From Flaccisagitta enflata (taxonomy: Eukaryota > Chaetognatha > Sagittoidea > Aphragmophora): DNA of 64,000 bases. Positions within the stretch are counted from its first letter, which is position 1; each line of letters opens with the position of its first letter. A program made the position numbers and the translations under genes. Below the pieces are notes generated by a model. The model was not told where the DNA came from. It saw only the letters and a list, made by a program, of their open reading frames with translations, and did not search any database. The stretch is from the NCBI GenBank assembly GCA_965153355.1, contig OZ231126.1, positions 37,448,001-37,512,000 on the forward strand, read 5' to 3'. This document shows positions 1 through 12,138 of the stretch, piece by piece.

Positions 1-103
1 TCACAGGGTTGTGTGTTTGACGTTATGGCAATCTTTTTTACCATTGTGACATCTCCTTTTTCCTATTGTGACATCTTTCTTTGATGACACCCAATGTTAT
101 ATT

Positions 104-178
<75 letters not shown>

Positions 179-749
179 TTTTGAGAGAAATTATTCTTTT
201 GAACTGCCAAGGCCACACATCTCAGTCACTCAGTGAGACACACGAAATACCTGGATAGATCACAGTAAGGGAGAGGTTAGTGACAGGAGGGGCTAGCGGG
301 GTAGGAATTCATATTGAAGGATATTTGCTCTTTGGTTGATCTACCCCTTCAATTCTCTCAAGAGCCTTTTATATATATACATATATACATATATAGAGGG
401 TTTTGAGCAAAATGGACATCCTTTGGGGGTGATAAATCAAACATGCTTAACATGTATTTCAACCCCGCTAGCCCCTCTTGTCACTGATTCTCCCTTTTAT
501 GTGTAGTAAATAAGTGTGGCACAACCTGTGACATCCAGTATTTCTATACTGCCAAGGCCACGCATCTCAGTCACTCAAAGTGAGACACACAAAATACCTG
601 GAAAGATCACAGTAAGGGAGAGGTATGTGACAAGAGGGGCAACCTGTCACAGGGTTGTGTGTTTGACGTTATGGCAATCTTTTTTACCATTGTGACATCT
701 CCTTTTTCCTTTTGTGACATCTTTCTTTGATGACACCCGATGTTATATT

Positions 750-840
<91 letters not shown>

Positions 841-1412
841 GTTTTTGAGACATATTATTCTTTTGAACTGCCAAGGCCACACATCTCAGTCACTCAAAGT
901 GAGACACACGAAATACCTGGATAGATCACAGTAAGGGAGAGGTTAGTGACAAGAGGGGCTAGCGGGGTAGGAATTCATATTGAAGGATATTTGCTCTTTG
1001 GCTGATCTACCCCTTCAATTCTCTCGAGAGCCTTTTATATATAAACATATATACATATATAGAGGGTTTTGAGCAAAATGGAGATCCTTTGGGGGTGATA
1101 AATCAAACATGCTTAACATGTATTTCAACCCCGCTAGCCCCTCTTGTCACTGATTCCCCCTTTTATGTGTAGTAAATAACTGTGGCACAACCTGTGACAT
1201 CTAGAATTTCGATACTATCAAGGCCATGAATCTCAGTTTCTCAAAATGAGTCACACAAAATACCTGGATAGATCACAGTAAGGGAGAGGTTAGTGACAAG
1301 AGGGGCAACCTGTAGCAGGGTTGTATGTTCAGCATTATGGCTGTCTTTTACCATTGTGACATCTGTCTTTTTTCCTATTTTGACATCTTTCTTTGATGAT
1401 ACCCTATGTTAT

Positions 1413-1495
<83 letters not shown>

Positions 1496-2069
1496 GGTTT
1501 TTGAGACAAATCATTCTTTTGAACTGCCAAGGCCACACATCTCAGTCACTCAAAGTGAGACACACGAAATACCTGGAAAGATCACAGTAAGGGAGAGGTT
1601 AGTGACAGGAGGGCTAGCGGGTAGGAATTCATATTGAAGGATATTTGCTCTTTGGTTGATCTACCCCTTCAATTCTCTCAAGAGCCTTTTATATATATAC
1701 ATATATACATATATAGAGGGTTTTGAGCAAAATGGACATCCTTTGGGGGTGATAAATCAAACATGCTTAACATGTATTTCAACCCCGCTAGCCCCTCTTG
1801 TCACTGATTCCCCCTTTTATGTGTAGTAAATAAGTGTGGCACAACCTGTGACATCCAGTATTTCTATACTGCCAAGGCCACGCATCTCAGTCACTCAAAG
1901 TGAGACACACAAAATACCTGGAAAGATCACAGTAAGGGAGAGGTATGTGACAAGAGGGGCAACCTGTCACTGGGTTGTGTGTTCAGCATTATGGCTGTCT
2001 TTTACCATTGTGACATCTGTCTTTTTTCCTATTGTGACATCTTTCTGTGATGATACCCTATGTTATATT

Positions 2070-2144
<75 letters not shown>

Positions 2145-2714
2145 TTTTGAGACATATTATTCTTTTGAACTGCCAAGGCCACACATCTCAGTCACTCAAA
2201 GTGAGACACACAAAATACCTGGATAGATCACAGTAAGGGAGAGGTTAGTGACAGGAGGGGCTAGCGGGGTAGGAATTCATATTGAGGGATATTTGCTCTT
2301 TGGTTGATCTACCCCTTCAATTCTCTCAAGAGTCTTTTATATATGTACATATATACATATATAGAGGGTTTTGAGCAAAATGGACATCCTTTGGGGGTGA
2401 TAAATCAAACATGCTTAACATGTATTTCAACCCCGCTAGCCCCTCTTGTCACTGATTCCCCCTTTTATGTGTAGTAAATAACTGTGGCACAACCTGTGAC
2501 ATCTAGAATTTCGATACTATCAAGGCCATGCATCTCAGTTTCTCAAAATGAGTCACACAAAATACCTGGATAGATCACAGTAAGGGAGAGGTTAGTGACA
2601 AGAGGGGCAACCTGTCGCAGGGTTGTGTGTTCAGCATTATGGCTGTCTTTTACCATTGTGACATCTGTCTTTTTTCCTATTGTGACATCTTTCTTTGATG
2701 ATACCCTATGTTAT

Positions 2715-2790
<76 letters not shown>

Positions 2791-3347
2791 TTTTGAGACA
2801 AATCATTCTTTTGAACTGCCAAGGCCACACATCTCAGTCACTCAAAGTGAGACACACAAAATACCTGGATAGATCACAGTAAGGGAGAGGTTAGCGGGGT
2901 ACGAATTCATATTGAAGGATATTTGCTCTTTGGTTGATCTACCCCTTCAATTCTCTCAAGAGCCTTTTATATATATACATATATACATATATAGGGGGTT
3001 TTGAGCAAAATGGACATCCTTTGGGGGTGATAAATCAAACATGCTTAACATGTTTTTCAACCCCGCTAGCCCCTCTTGTCACTGATTCCCCCTTTTATGT
3101 GTAGTAAATAAGTGTGGCACAACCTGTGACATCCAGTATTTCTATACTGCCAAGGCCACGCATCTCAGTCACTCAAAGTGAGACACAAAAAATACCTGGA
3201 AACATCACAGTAAGGGAGAGGTATGTGACAAGAGGGGCAACCTGTCACAGGGTTGTGTGTTTGACGTTATGGCAATCTTTTTTACCATTGTGACATCTCC
3301 TTTTTCCTATTGTGACATCTTTCTTTGATGACACCCGATGTTATATT

Positions 3348-3430
<83 letters not shown>

Positions 3431-3653
3431 TTTTGAGACATATTATTCTTTTGAACTGCCAAGGCCACACATCTCAGTCACTCAAAGTGAGACACACGAA
3501 ATACCTGGATAGATCACAGTAAGGGAGAGGTTAGTGACAAGAGGGGCAACCTGTCGCAGGGTTGTGTGTTCAGCATTATGGCTGTCTTTTACCATTGTGA
3601 CATCTGTCTTTTTTCCTATTGTGACATCTTTCTTTGATGATACCCTATGTTAT

Positions 3654-3727
<74 letters not shown>

Positions 3728-4297
3728 TTTTGAGACAAATCATTCTTTTGAACTGCCAAGGCCACACATCTCAGTCACTCAAAGTGAGACACACGAAATA
3801 CCTGGATAGATCACAGTAAGGGAGAGGTTAGTGACAGGAGGGGCTAGCGGGGTAGGAATTCATATTGAAGGATATTTGCTCTTTGGTTGATCTACCCCTT
3901 CAATTCTCTCAAGAGCCTTTTATGTATATACATATATACATATATAGAGGGTTTTGAGCAAAATGGACATCCTTTGGGGGTGATAAATCAAACATGCTTA
4001 ACATGTATTTCAACCCCGCTAGCCCCTCTTGTCACTGATTCCCCCTTTTATGTGTAGTAAATAAGTGTGGCACAACCTGTGACATCCAGTATTTCTATAC
4101 TGCCAAGGCCACGCATCTCAGTCACTCAAAGTGAGACACACAAAATACCTGGAAAGATCCTAGTAAGGGAGAGGTTAGTGACAAGAGGGGCAACCTGTCG
4201 CAGGGTTGTGTGTTCAGCGTTATGGCTGTCTTTTACCATTGTGACATCCGTCTTTTTTCCTATTATGACATCTGTCTTTGATGACACCCGATGTTAT

Positions 4298-4373
<76 letters not shown>

Positions 4374-4378
4374 ATGAT
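1..4378. repeat. ~650-base macrosatellite with (GA)n cores
   Basis: Eight (GA)n blocks begin near 108, 753, 1416, 2070, 2718, 3350, 3657 and 4301. The same flanks surround each: a stretch with repeated GTGACATCT motifs before the block, and 'GAACTGCCAAGGCCACACAT' after it. Steps are 632-663 bases except 3350 to 3657 (307), where half of the unit is missing. Frames rich in Arg-Glu or Leu-Ser run through the GA blocks but come from the dinucleotide alone, so I call no gene here. Confidence 0.93.
280..484. mobile_element. 205-base MITE-like insert with 23-base inverted ends
   Basis: The left end GTGACAGGAGGGGCTAGCGG is mirrored on the right as CCGCTAGCCCCTCTTGTCAC with one mismatch. Further copies sit in other macrosatellite units at about 946-1150, 1602-1804, 2248-2452 and 3831-4035. 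The copy near 2891 has lost its left end. It may be a MITE that was captured before the unit was amplified. I see no clear target-site duplication. Confidence 0.5.
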
Positions 4379-5115
4379 AAACTTGTGACACTTGACTTTA
4401 TTGAAACATGTGACACTTGACTTTATCGTGACATGAGACACTTGACTTTTTCGTTATATGACACTTGACTTTATCCTAACATGTGACACTTAACTTTATC
4501 GTAACATGGGACACTTGACTTTATTGTAATATGTGACACTTGACTTTATCGTAACATGTGACACTTGACTATATCATAATGTGACACTTGACTTTTTTGT
4601 AACATGTGACACTTGACTTTATTGTTACATGTGACACATGACTTTATCGTAACATGTGACACTTGACTTTATCATAAGGTCAAGTGTCACATGTTACAAT
4701 AAAGTCAAGTGTCACATGTTACAATAAAGTCAAGTGTCACATGTTACAATAAAGTCAAGTGTCACATTATGATATAGTCAAGTGTCACATGTTATGATAA
4801 AGTCAAGTGTCACATGTTACGATAAAGTCAAGTGTCCCATGTTACGATAAAGTCAAGTGTCCCATGTTACGATAAAGTTAAGTGTCCCATGTTACAATAA
4901 ATTCAAGTGTCACATGTTACGATAAAGTTAAGTGTCACATGTTACGATAAAGTCAAGTGTCACATGTTACGATAAACCCAAGTGTCACATGTTACGATAT
5001 TGTCAAGTGTCACATGTTATGATAAAGTCAAATGTCCCACATTACGATAAAGTTAAGTGTCCCATGTTACAATGAAGTCAAGTGTCACATGTTATGATAA
5101 AGTCAACTGTCACAA
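4379..5115. repeat. Inverted 25-base minisatellite
   Basis: The left part (to ~4676) repeats GTGACACTTGACTTTATCGT with AACAT. From ~4677 the same unit runs in reverse complement, as 'AAGTCAAGTGTCACATGTTA', to ~5110. The array is therefore a large imperfect palindrome that could extrude as a hairpin. It contains no gene. Confidence 0.93.
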
Positions 5116-6340
5116 ATAAGGCAGTTGAGTGTTATGTAATGTTGTCACAAATGTTGCGGTAGCAGATGTTTTATGTCATTGTAAAGTCACATGCTCGATA
5201 AAGCCAGTTATTATTAGTTATTGTTAAGTCAATTGCCATTTGAAAGGTACAGTCAAGTGTCATGTACTATTGAAAAGTCCAGGAACAATTTTAAATGGGG
5301 GTTAAGCGGAGTGTCATGGCGGTGACACATGAGCTTAAAAGAGGGAGTCATGGGAAGGGGCAAAGTAGTGTCAGGGGGGCAAAGTTGTTTTTTGATTATC
5401 ATCGCTCTCGCCCACCCGATTAATGCTGCTGTGCATACAGCCTAGTATAATGTGACTTTTGACTGTAAATTGTGATGTGTATTGTTGCTATTGATATTAC
5501 ACTTATATTTCACGCTGTTGTGACATCTAAATATAAGGAAGCATGGATGACTCTGTCCCTTCCTGTCTCAGGGTCGCGTGTTTGGCGCAAAGGCTGTTTT
5601 TACTTTTGTGACATCTGTCTTTATTTCTATTGTGACATTTATCTTCGCTTTTGGGACGTCCAAATTTTTCTAGTTAGAGAAAACAGCGCGCGCTCGGCGC
5701 CCGGGGGCCACCGCCATTGAGACGTCCGACTCTGAGAATAATCCAAATGTCACAGACTCATCCAGATGTCACAAGGCCTCGAAGAATGTTTTGCCAAAGT
5801 CTCTTTATCATGAAGTTTATGACTTTCTCACAATACCGGACGTAACAGGTGTTTGAATGTTTGAAGACATGGTTACCATTTTATCTTATGTGTTGGTACC
5901 ACAGAGGCCAGAGGTGGCGAAGTCATGACCCGACCTCTGTTCCACTCTGCTATACAGGATGCAATATGTCGTATTGTCGTCATCATTCCAAGCCCCAACG
6001 CCCCCGACTCCTGCTACCTTCACCTTGTAATCTGTGAACGTCAATCCTAGAGAAATAAGATGAAAGGATAAATACTGATTCATGAAGAGATAATTTTTTT
6101 TCTGTGGTAGAAATTAAAACCGGTTATGTGTTAAGTGTTTTCTTAGTCGCGCGCTGCGTGCATCAACCTCGCTTTGTCTCTCCGTCGCGTCGGTTGGTTC
6201 GGCGGTCATTGTAAGTGAAGCTGAACGTAATTCAACTAGTGGCGTTCGCCATATTGTGTTCCACGAAAACTTGATTTGGCGTGAAAAAGAAAGGCAATAA
6301 TTCAAAAAATAAATCTAATAATAATAACCAGACAAATCTG
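5116..6340. other. No gene seen; low-copy DNA
   Basis: The stretch has scattered GTGACATCT motifs (5515-5650) and short frames without family resemblance. A GC-richer patch at 6140-6240 could on the minus strand be a first exon (ATG at 6209) or a promoter, but I see nothing that decides this. Confidence 0.5.
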
Positions 6341-6512
6341 TGTTGTACATAATGGCCGCCTGTGGGCGGCCTTACTATCATCCATGGGCGGCCTCACTGC
6401 CGCCTGTGGGCGGTCCCACTGCCGCCTGTGGGCGGCCCCACTGCCGCCTGTGGGCGGTCCCACTGCCACCTGTGGGTGGTCCCACTGGCGCCTTTGGGCG
6501 GTCCCACTGCCG

Positions 6513-6515
<3 letters not shown>
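6341..6515. repeat. 22-base GC-rich minisatellite
   Basis: Imperfect tandem copies of CCGCCTGTGGGCGGTCCCACTG, about seven units, run directly into a (TG)n tract. Confidence 0.85.
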
Positions 6516-6585
<70 letters not shown>

Positions 6586-6604
6586 GTTTGTGTGTATATG
6601 TGTG
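6516..6604. repeat. (TG)n microsatellite
   Basis: Near-perfect TG dinucleotide tract between two minisatellites. Confidence 0.95.
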
Positions 6605-8093
6605 TGACTTACATCGGAGAAAACTGGGTGGTGTGACATACATTGGAGAATTCTTGGCTGTCTGACATACATCTGAGAAAACTGGGTGATGTGGCATACA
6701 TCTGAGAATTCTGAACTGTGTGACATACATCGGAGAAAACTGGGTGGTGTGGCATACATTGGAGAATTCTGGGCTGTGTGACATACATCGGAGAAAACTG
6801 GGTGGTGTGGCATATATCTGAGAATTTCGAGCTGTGTGACATACATTGGAGAAAACTAGGTGGTGTGACAAACATCAGAGAATTCTGGGCTGTGTGACAT
6901 ACATCGGCAAAAACTGGGTGGTGTGACATACATCGGAGAATTCTGGGCAGTGTGACATACATCGGAGAAAACTGGGTGGTGTGACATACATCGGAGAATT
7001 CTGGGCTGTGTGACATACATCGGAGAAAACTGGGTGGTGTGACATACATTGGAGAATTCTGGGCTGTGTGACATATATCGGAGAAAACTAGGTGGTGTGA
7101 CATACATTGGAGAATTCTGGGCTGTGTGACATACATCGGAGAAAACTGGGTGGTGTGACATACATCGAAGAATTCTGGGCTGTGTGACATACATCGAAGA
7201 GAACTGGGTAGTGTGACATACATCGGAGAATTCTGGGCTGTGTGACATACATCGGAGAAAACTTGGTGGTGTGACATACATTGGAGAATTTTGGGCTGTG
7301 TGACATACATTGGAGAAAATTGGGTAGTGTGACATACATCAGAGAATTTTAGGCTGTGTGACATACATTGGAGAAAACTGGGTGGTGTGACATACACTGG
7401 AGAACTCTGGGCTGTGTGACATACATCGGAGATAACTGGGTGGTGTGAAATAAATTGGAGAACTTTGGGCTGTGTGACATAGATTAGAGAAAACTGGGTG
7501 GTGTGACTACATCAGAGAATTTTGGGCTGTGTGACATACATTGGAGAAAACTGGGTGGTGTGACATGCACTGGAGAAATCTGGGTGGTGTGACATACATT
7601 GGAGAATTCTGGGCTGTGTGACATTCATTGGAGAAAACTGGGTGGTGTGACATACATTAGAGAATTCTGGGCTGTGTGACATACATCAGAGAAAACTGGG
7701 TGGTGTGACATACATTGTAGAATTCTGGGCTGTGTGACATACATTGGAAAAAACTGGGTGGTGTGACATACATCGGAGAATTCTGGGCTGTGTGACATAC
7801 ATCGGAAAAAACTGGGTGGCGTGACATACATTGGAGACTTCTGGGCTGTGTGACATACATCGGAGAAAATGGGGTGGTGTGACATACATCGGAGAATTCT
7901 GGGCTGTGTGACATACATTGGAGAAAACTGGGTGGTGTGACATACATCGGAGAATTCCTGCCTCTGTGACATACATCGGAGAAATTGGGTGGTGTGACAT
8001 ACATCGGAGAATACTGGGCTGTGTGACATACATTGGAGAAAACTGGGTAGTATGACGTACATCGGAGAATTCTGGGCTGTGTGACATACAAAA
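6605..8093. repeat. 58-base satellite made of two alternating 29-base monomers
   Basis: Type A carries 'GAGAATTCTGGGCTGTGT' and type B carries 'GAGAAAACTGGGTGGTGT'. Each follows GACATACATCG. They alternate strictly A-B for about 25 dimers. All three minus-strand frames stay open for long stretches because the unit lacks stops, and 58 is not a multiple of three, so the long Met/Cys/His/Ser/Pro frames are read as by-products. Confidence 0.93.
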
Positions 8094-9492
8094 GTTCGTA
8101 CAGACGTTACGGAGAAAATCTTAATATTTAGTGTTCCACTATCGTGGAAAACAATGAACAACCGGACATGATTCCAGCTTGTGGTTGATTGAATTCCTAC
8201 AAGTGTTTGGAAACAACAACAACGGTCGGCTGGTCGGTAAGCCGGTTGGTCGGTGGGTCAGTTATTTGTTCAGGTTTCACTTTTTCAATGTCGTTGGTCT
8301 CACTGCTCCTGCCCAAATACCCTTGTGACCCCAAGTACAGACCCTGCCCACCTGCACGCGACTGGGGTAGCCGTGTATCTTAGGCTGTCTTAAAGTATGG
8401 TCAAATCCGAATCTTGTCTTCCTCGCGCAAGAAATAAGACCATTTCCATCACAGATGATAGTTTTAAAATCTTGTTATGACCAGATGAATTTTACTCATG
8501 CTCGCCACCCCACCCCTTACAACTTTGGTGGCGGGCATGGGTTTACTTTATTTAAACGCCACCAGATCTATGATGGATATGGACTCATTTCCCCCGCGTA
8601 TTTGATCATACTTTCAGTCATCCTAGTTTATCTGACCTTGTTAGAATTAAATTGGGTAAAGAGTAAGGTTCTTGAAAATTGTATCATTCTAATTCTATAT
8701 ATATATATATAACTTTACCAGCCTCTCTTCATGCAAACAACACCGGATACACAGCTACTCAAGTCGCGTGCGGCCACAACCTGTCTGAATTTGAGTCATA
8801 TATATATATATATATATATATGCATATTACTGCATTTTGCGGGAGCCGGGCAGGTGCAAAAATGCGTGCTCTCATATTTAAAACTGGAGCGTAACAGACC
8901 AAGTGTGGAACGGACGGGCCGACAGACGGACAAAATTTCAGAGTCGACTAAAAGTTGAACGTTAAATTCCTTTTTGCCACCAACCTTTGCATTTTGGATA
9001 CTCCTGAATGCACAATTTCTTGCAATCGTGAAAGGATTTCTCTTGATGGACCACGACCAGTATCTCTCCGGTAAATTCTGTTTTATCCTCCTGGGTACAC
9101 ACGGGTCCTTATACGGGAAAAAGTTATCAAGTTACTTTCTGTCAAATAGGCGTGTAAATCTTTTATCTTTTTTGGGCAGCGGCCCTAAAAGGCCAATGTC
9201 CTGTAAAACACAGGCGTGAATTTCTGTACGTTTGTCCGTCCTGAAAATTGCCAAGTTTCATGACCATGGGATATAATCTTCATGTGGCCGCCCCCCTCCA
9301 ATTAATCAAGGGTTCTGACGGAAAATTTTAAAGCAAATTTTGAAAAGCTTTTAATCATTGCAGAATGGGGGTTGGTGGTCACAGAAGATCATATTGCATG
9401 GTCCTGAAACATGGCAAATCTTATTCTCATAATAAAAGATTGTTAAGGGGTATCTGATAGAATTTAATGTCGAAAGCCCACCCTGATGATGA
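8094..9492. other. No gene; degraded repeat fragments
   Basis: 8225-8390 is a degraded minus-oriented copy of the AGTCGCGTGC family (it keeps 'GACTGGGGTAGCCGTGTATC'). 8700-8712 and 8798-8822 are (TA)n. 8840-8945 is another relic with GACGGACGG-type text. 9173-9240 is the left end of the GGGCAGCGGCCC family. Confidence 0.55.
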
Positions 9493-9495
9493 GGC

Positions 9496-9583
<88 letters not shown>

Positions 9584-9592
9584 AATAGTATC
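9493..9592. repeat. (GAT)n trinucleotide tract
   Basis: About 30 uninterrupted GAT/ATG triplets. No splice-supported frame includes it. Confidence 0.93.
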
Positions 9593-9704
9593 GAGATTAT
9601 GACAAATTTTGCAATATTGATGAATGGGTAACCAACCAACAAACCAACTGAAGAACGGACACAGTCGATTATTGTAGAATACAGAGAAGCGAGGACACAT
9701 CCAA

Positions 9705-9797
9705 CAATTGACGCGGGGTCACAATATCGTTGCGGACGGGTGGACAGGGGCATCCAACCCCCAGCCTCACCCCAACCACACCCCCAACTCCCCTCCA

Positions 9798-9842
<45 letters not shown>

Positions 9843-9905
9843 AAACCAACTGCAGCATCATAAAAGAGAGAGAGAGAGAGAGGGAGAGAGAGAGAGAGAG
9901 AGAGA
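9705..9905. repeat. Short-element relic plus (CA)n and (GA)n
   Basis: 'GGGTCACAATATCGTTGCGG' followed by CAGGGGCATCCAACCCC matches, in reverse, the distal half of the element at 26418-26618. It is followed by (CA)n (9797-9838) and interrupted (GA)n (9865-9905). Confidence 0.6.
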
Positions 9906-10400
9906 TCATTTACAAGCTAAGCAGCATGTGGACGCATCGTTGTACCCTCGGGGTCCTTGTTTCTAAGGAAAAAGTGACAACAGGGATTTCAACTGATGTC
10001 TCTAAAGTCCCTTGCCAAACACCATTACACCAATGTCTATGGATGAATTCGTTTGTAAAAGATTTTAGAGCCGAAGATTTTATTCACTGAACGGGTTATT
10101 CATGAACTTTTCCAACAGTCATGAAAAGAAATGTCATCTGTCTTACAATAAAAAAATCATGACAACTGCAAAAACGAAAACTACGAATGGCGATATGCGA
10201 TATGCTTATACATCATTATATGCAAATATTTGTGCTAAAGCATGGGCAGGATTAAGGGGTGAAAGGATGAAAAACTGCTTTAGACATAATTTTCTTAGTT
10301 TATACCATCTTTTCCTCAAAACTACTCTTTTCTACTTTTCCTTTTTTTCATCAGTTTCATCCATCTACCTTTGTTATTGCTTTTCCACGTTGTGCTGAAA
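9906..10400. other. No gene seen
   Basis: Two short open frames on the + strand lack recognisable similarity or convincing splice sites. Confidence 0.4.
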
Positions 10401-10998
10401 AAAAACACTAAACCTAACACAACCCCTAACCCTAAACCTAATACAACCCCTAACCTTAAACCTTTAAACCCTAACCTTAACAGCAACATTTATTTCCAGC
10501 TCTCTCAACCTAACTAAAAAACTGTATAACCTTTAATTTGAAATCATAACCCTGCATAAATAACCTGTATTAATAACCTGCATAAATGAAGTGCCTTCGT
10601 GGGAAAGGGTTAGTGTCTGTTTTAAGTTAGTCTTACAAAGGTTTAACATTAAGGACTAAACATAAGTTAAGGGTTAGGGGTTGTTCTAATTTTAGGTTAA
10701 GTAATGATGATTAAGAGTTACAGAGTAGTATTAGGTTGCAAAGTTAGAAACAATGTTAGGTTTAGGAGTTAAGGTTGTATTAGGTTAGGAATTAAAAGCT
10801 GTGTTAGGTTTAAGTTAGAGGTAATGTTGAGTTTAAAGGGTTAAAATAATATTAGGTTTTAAGAACAAAACAGTTGAGGTTAGGGGTTATATTAGGTTTA
10901 GGGTTAAGGGTTGTGTTAGGTTTAGGGCTAGGGGTAATGTTGAGTTTAGGGTTAAGGGTTGTGTTAGGGTTAGGGGTTGTGTTGGGGTTAGGCAAATT
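10401..10998. repeat. Degenerate interstitial telomere-like tracts, inverted
   Basis: 10401-10500 is rich in CCCTAA/CCTAAACC on the + strand. 10605-10998 is rich in TTAGGG/TTAGGTT. The two tracts face each other as C-rich then G-rich, with diverged sequence between. The motif fits the common animal telomere repeat TTAGGG with much decay. Confidence 0.7.
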
Positions 10999-11159
10999 TT
11001 AATTTGCTTAAGGTAAAAGGTTTTGTTTTACCACGAATGAAATATTTTACTTGCTATGGAAAAAATGTTTATATATATATCTGCAAAATGTTTCTTTTCT
11101 CTAGGCTGTAAATTAAATGATAGCTGTGCATTTTCAGTTTGAACCACCACCCTCCCCCA

Positions 11160-11545
11160 CCACCACCCTTTTTGGTTTTTTGAATTATGAAATTCCTTGA
11201 ACTTAAAGGTATTGAAACTGCAATATGTAAATGAGATTTTTGTACTTTTTGTAAACTAGCAATTTTATCAAATTTTTGAAGTATAAAAAAGAACCGAGGG
11301 TAGACAGTGGTAGACCGGAGGTTGACGAGGTAGACCGAGGGTGACATTTTCATTTTAGCTTAAATAATAGTCATGTATTTTATAAACAATTTGGCCTACC
11401 TCTACATACCCACCCTTTTTGGTTTTAATTATGAAATCCCTTGAACTTAAAAATTGTATTGAGACTGCAATATGCATAAATGAGATTTTTTACTTTTGCA
11501 AACTAACAATTTTATTAAATTTTTGAAGTATAAAAAAAAACCGAG
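11160..11545. repeat. Tandem duplication, period ~244
   Basis: The segment at 11168-11300 ('TTGAACTTAAAGGTATTGA' to 'TTTTTGAAGTATAAAAAAG') recurs at 11412-11545 with small changes. Each copy leads into an 'ACCGAGGG' run. Confidence 0.8.
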
Positions 11546-11775
11546 GGGTGGGTGAGGAGTGGGGTGAGGTGGGGAGTGAGGGTGGGGTAGGGTGGACCAG
11601 GGGTGGACCAAGGGGTGGACCGAGGGGTAAACTGAGGGGTAAACCGAGGGGTAAACCGAGGGGTAGGAGGGGTAAACCGAGGGGTGGGAGGGGTAAACCA
11701 AGGGGTGGTCAATTTCAACCGAGGGGTGGGAGGGGGTGGGGCGAGGGGGGGTCACCCCCCCCCCGGGGCCCCCCA
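11545..11775. repeat. G-rich minisatellite (GAGGGGTAAACC)n
   Basis: A 12-base unit GAGGGGTAAACC is repeated from ~11590. It is flanked by denser G-runs (11545-11600 and 11715-11755), and a C-run follows at 11755-11775. Four or more G-runs of at least three lie close together, so G-quadruplex folding is possible. No gene is called. Confidence 0.85.
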
Positions 11776-11957
11776 CCCCTCGCTACCCTACATGAGACAT
11801 CTTTAACTAATTCGATCCAACTTTTTTGTTCTGCTTTCTGTACTGTACTCTCCATTATGTGTTTACAAGTATCATCATATTTGATGCTCTATGTGACTAG
11901 AAGTCTTTAACAACCTCCTCCCCCCCTCTCCCTCCAACACCTCTACACGTCTCATAG

Positions 11958-12138
11958 GTTTGTTGACAGAGTCAAATCCACCCTCGTTTTGGAAAGCGAT
12001 ATCGAAGCCAAGAATGAAATTCTAAAACTCTACGGCATTGAGCCAATCATCCCTGGCGCTAGGTTTTTTTCCATGCTTCTCGAGGAAAGACTTTCAGAAA
12101 TAAGACAATTTCTGAATGATTATGGATATTTTCACTGA
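11958..12138 (+). CDS. Candidate terminal exon of an unrecognised gene
   Basis: A long C/T-rich tract (11909-11950) ends in CATAG, a good 3' splice site. The base that follows completes a codon, and a frame of 59 residues then runs to TGA at 12136. The peptide begins FVDRVKSTLVLESDIEAKN and ends RQFLNDYGYFH. It is charged and helix-like, with none of the low complexity around it. There is no start codon, so an upstream exon ending in phase 2 would be needed; I could not find one. I do not recognise the family. It could also be a processed relic. Confidence 0.42.

Noticed and set aside
720-4420. Open frames rich in Arg-Glu or Leu-Ser on both strands
   Set aside because: They follow only from GA/CT dinucleotide repeats and shift frame with every repeat-length change.
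6605-8093. CRISPR-like regular array
   Set aside because: Both alternating segments are repeats; there are no unique spacers, and the genes are eukaryotic.
6302-8161. Minus-strand frames up to 262 residues (Met-Tyr-Val-Thr, Cys-His repeats)
   Set aside because: They are the stop-free 58-base satellite read in all registers; no splice or start support.
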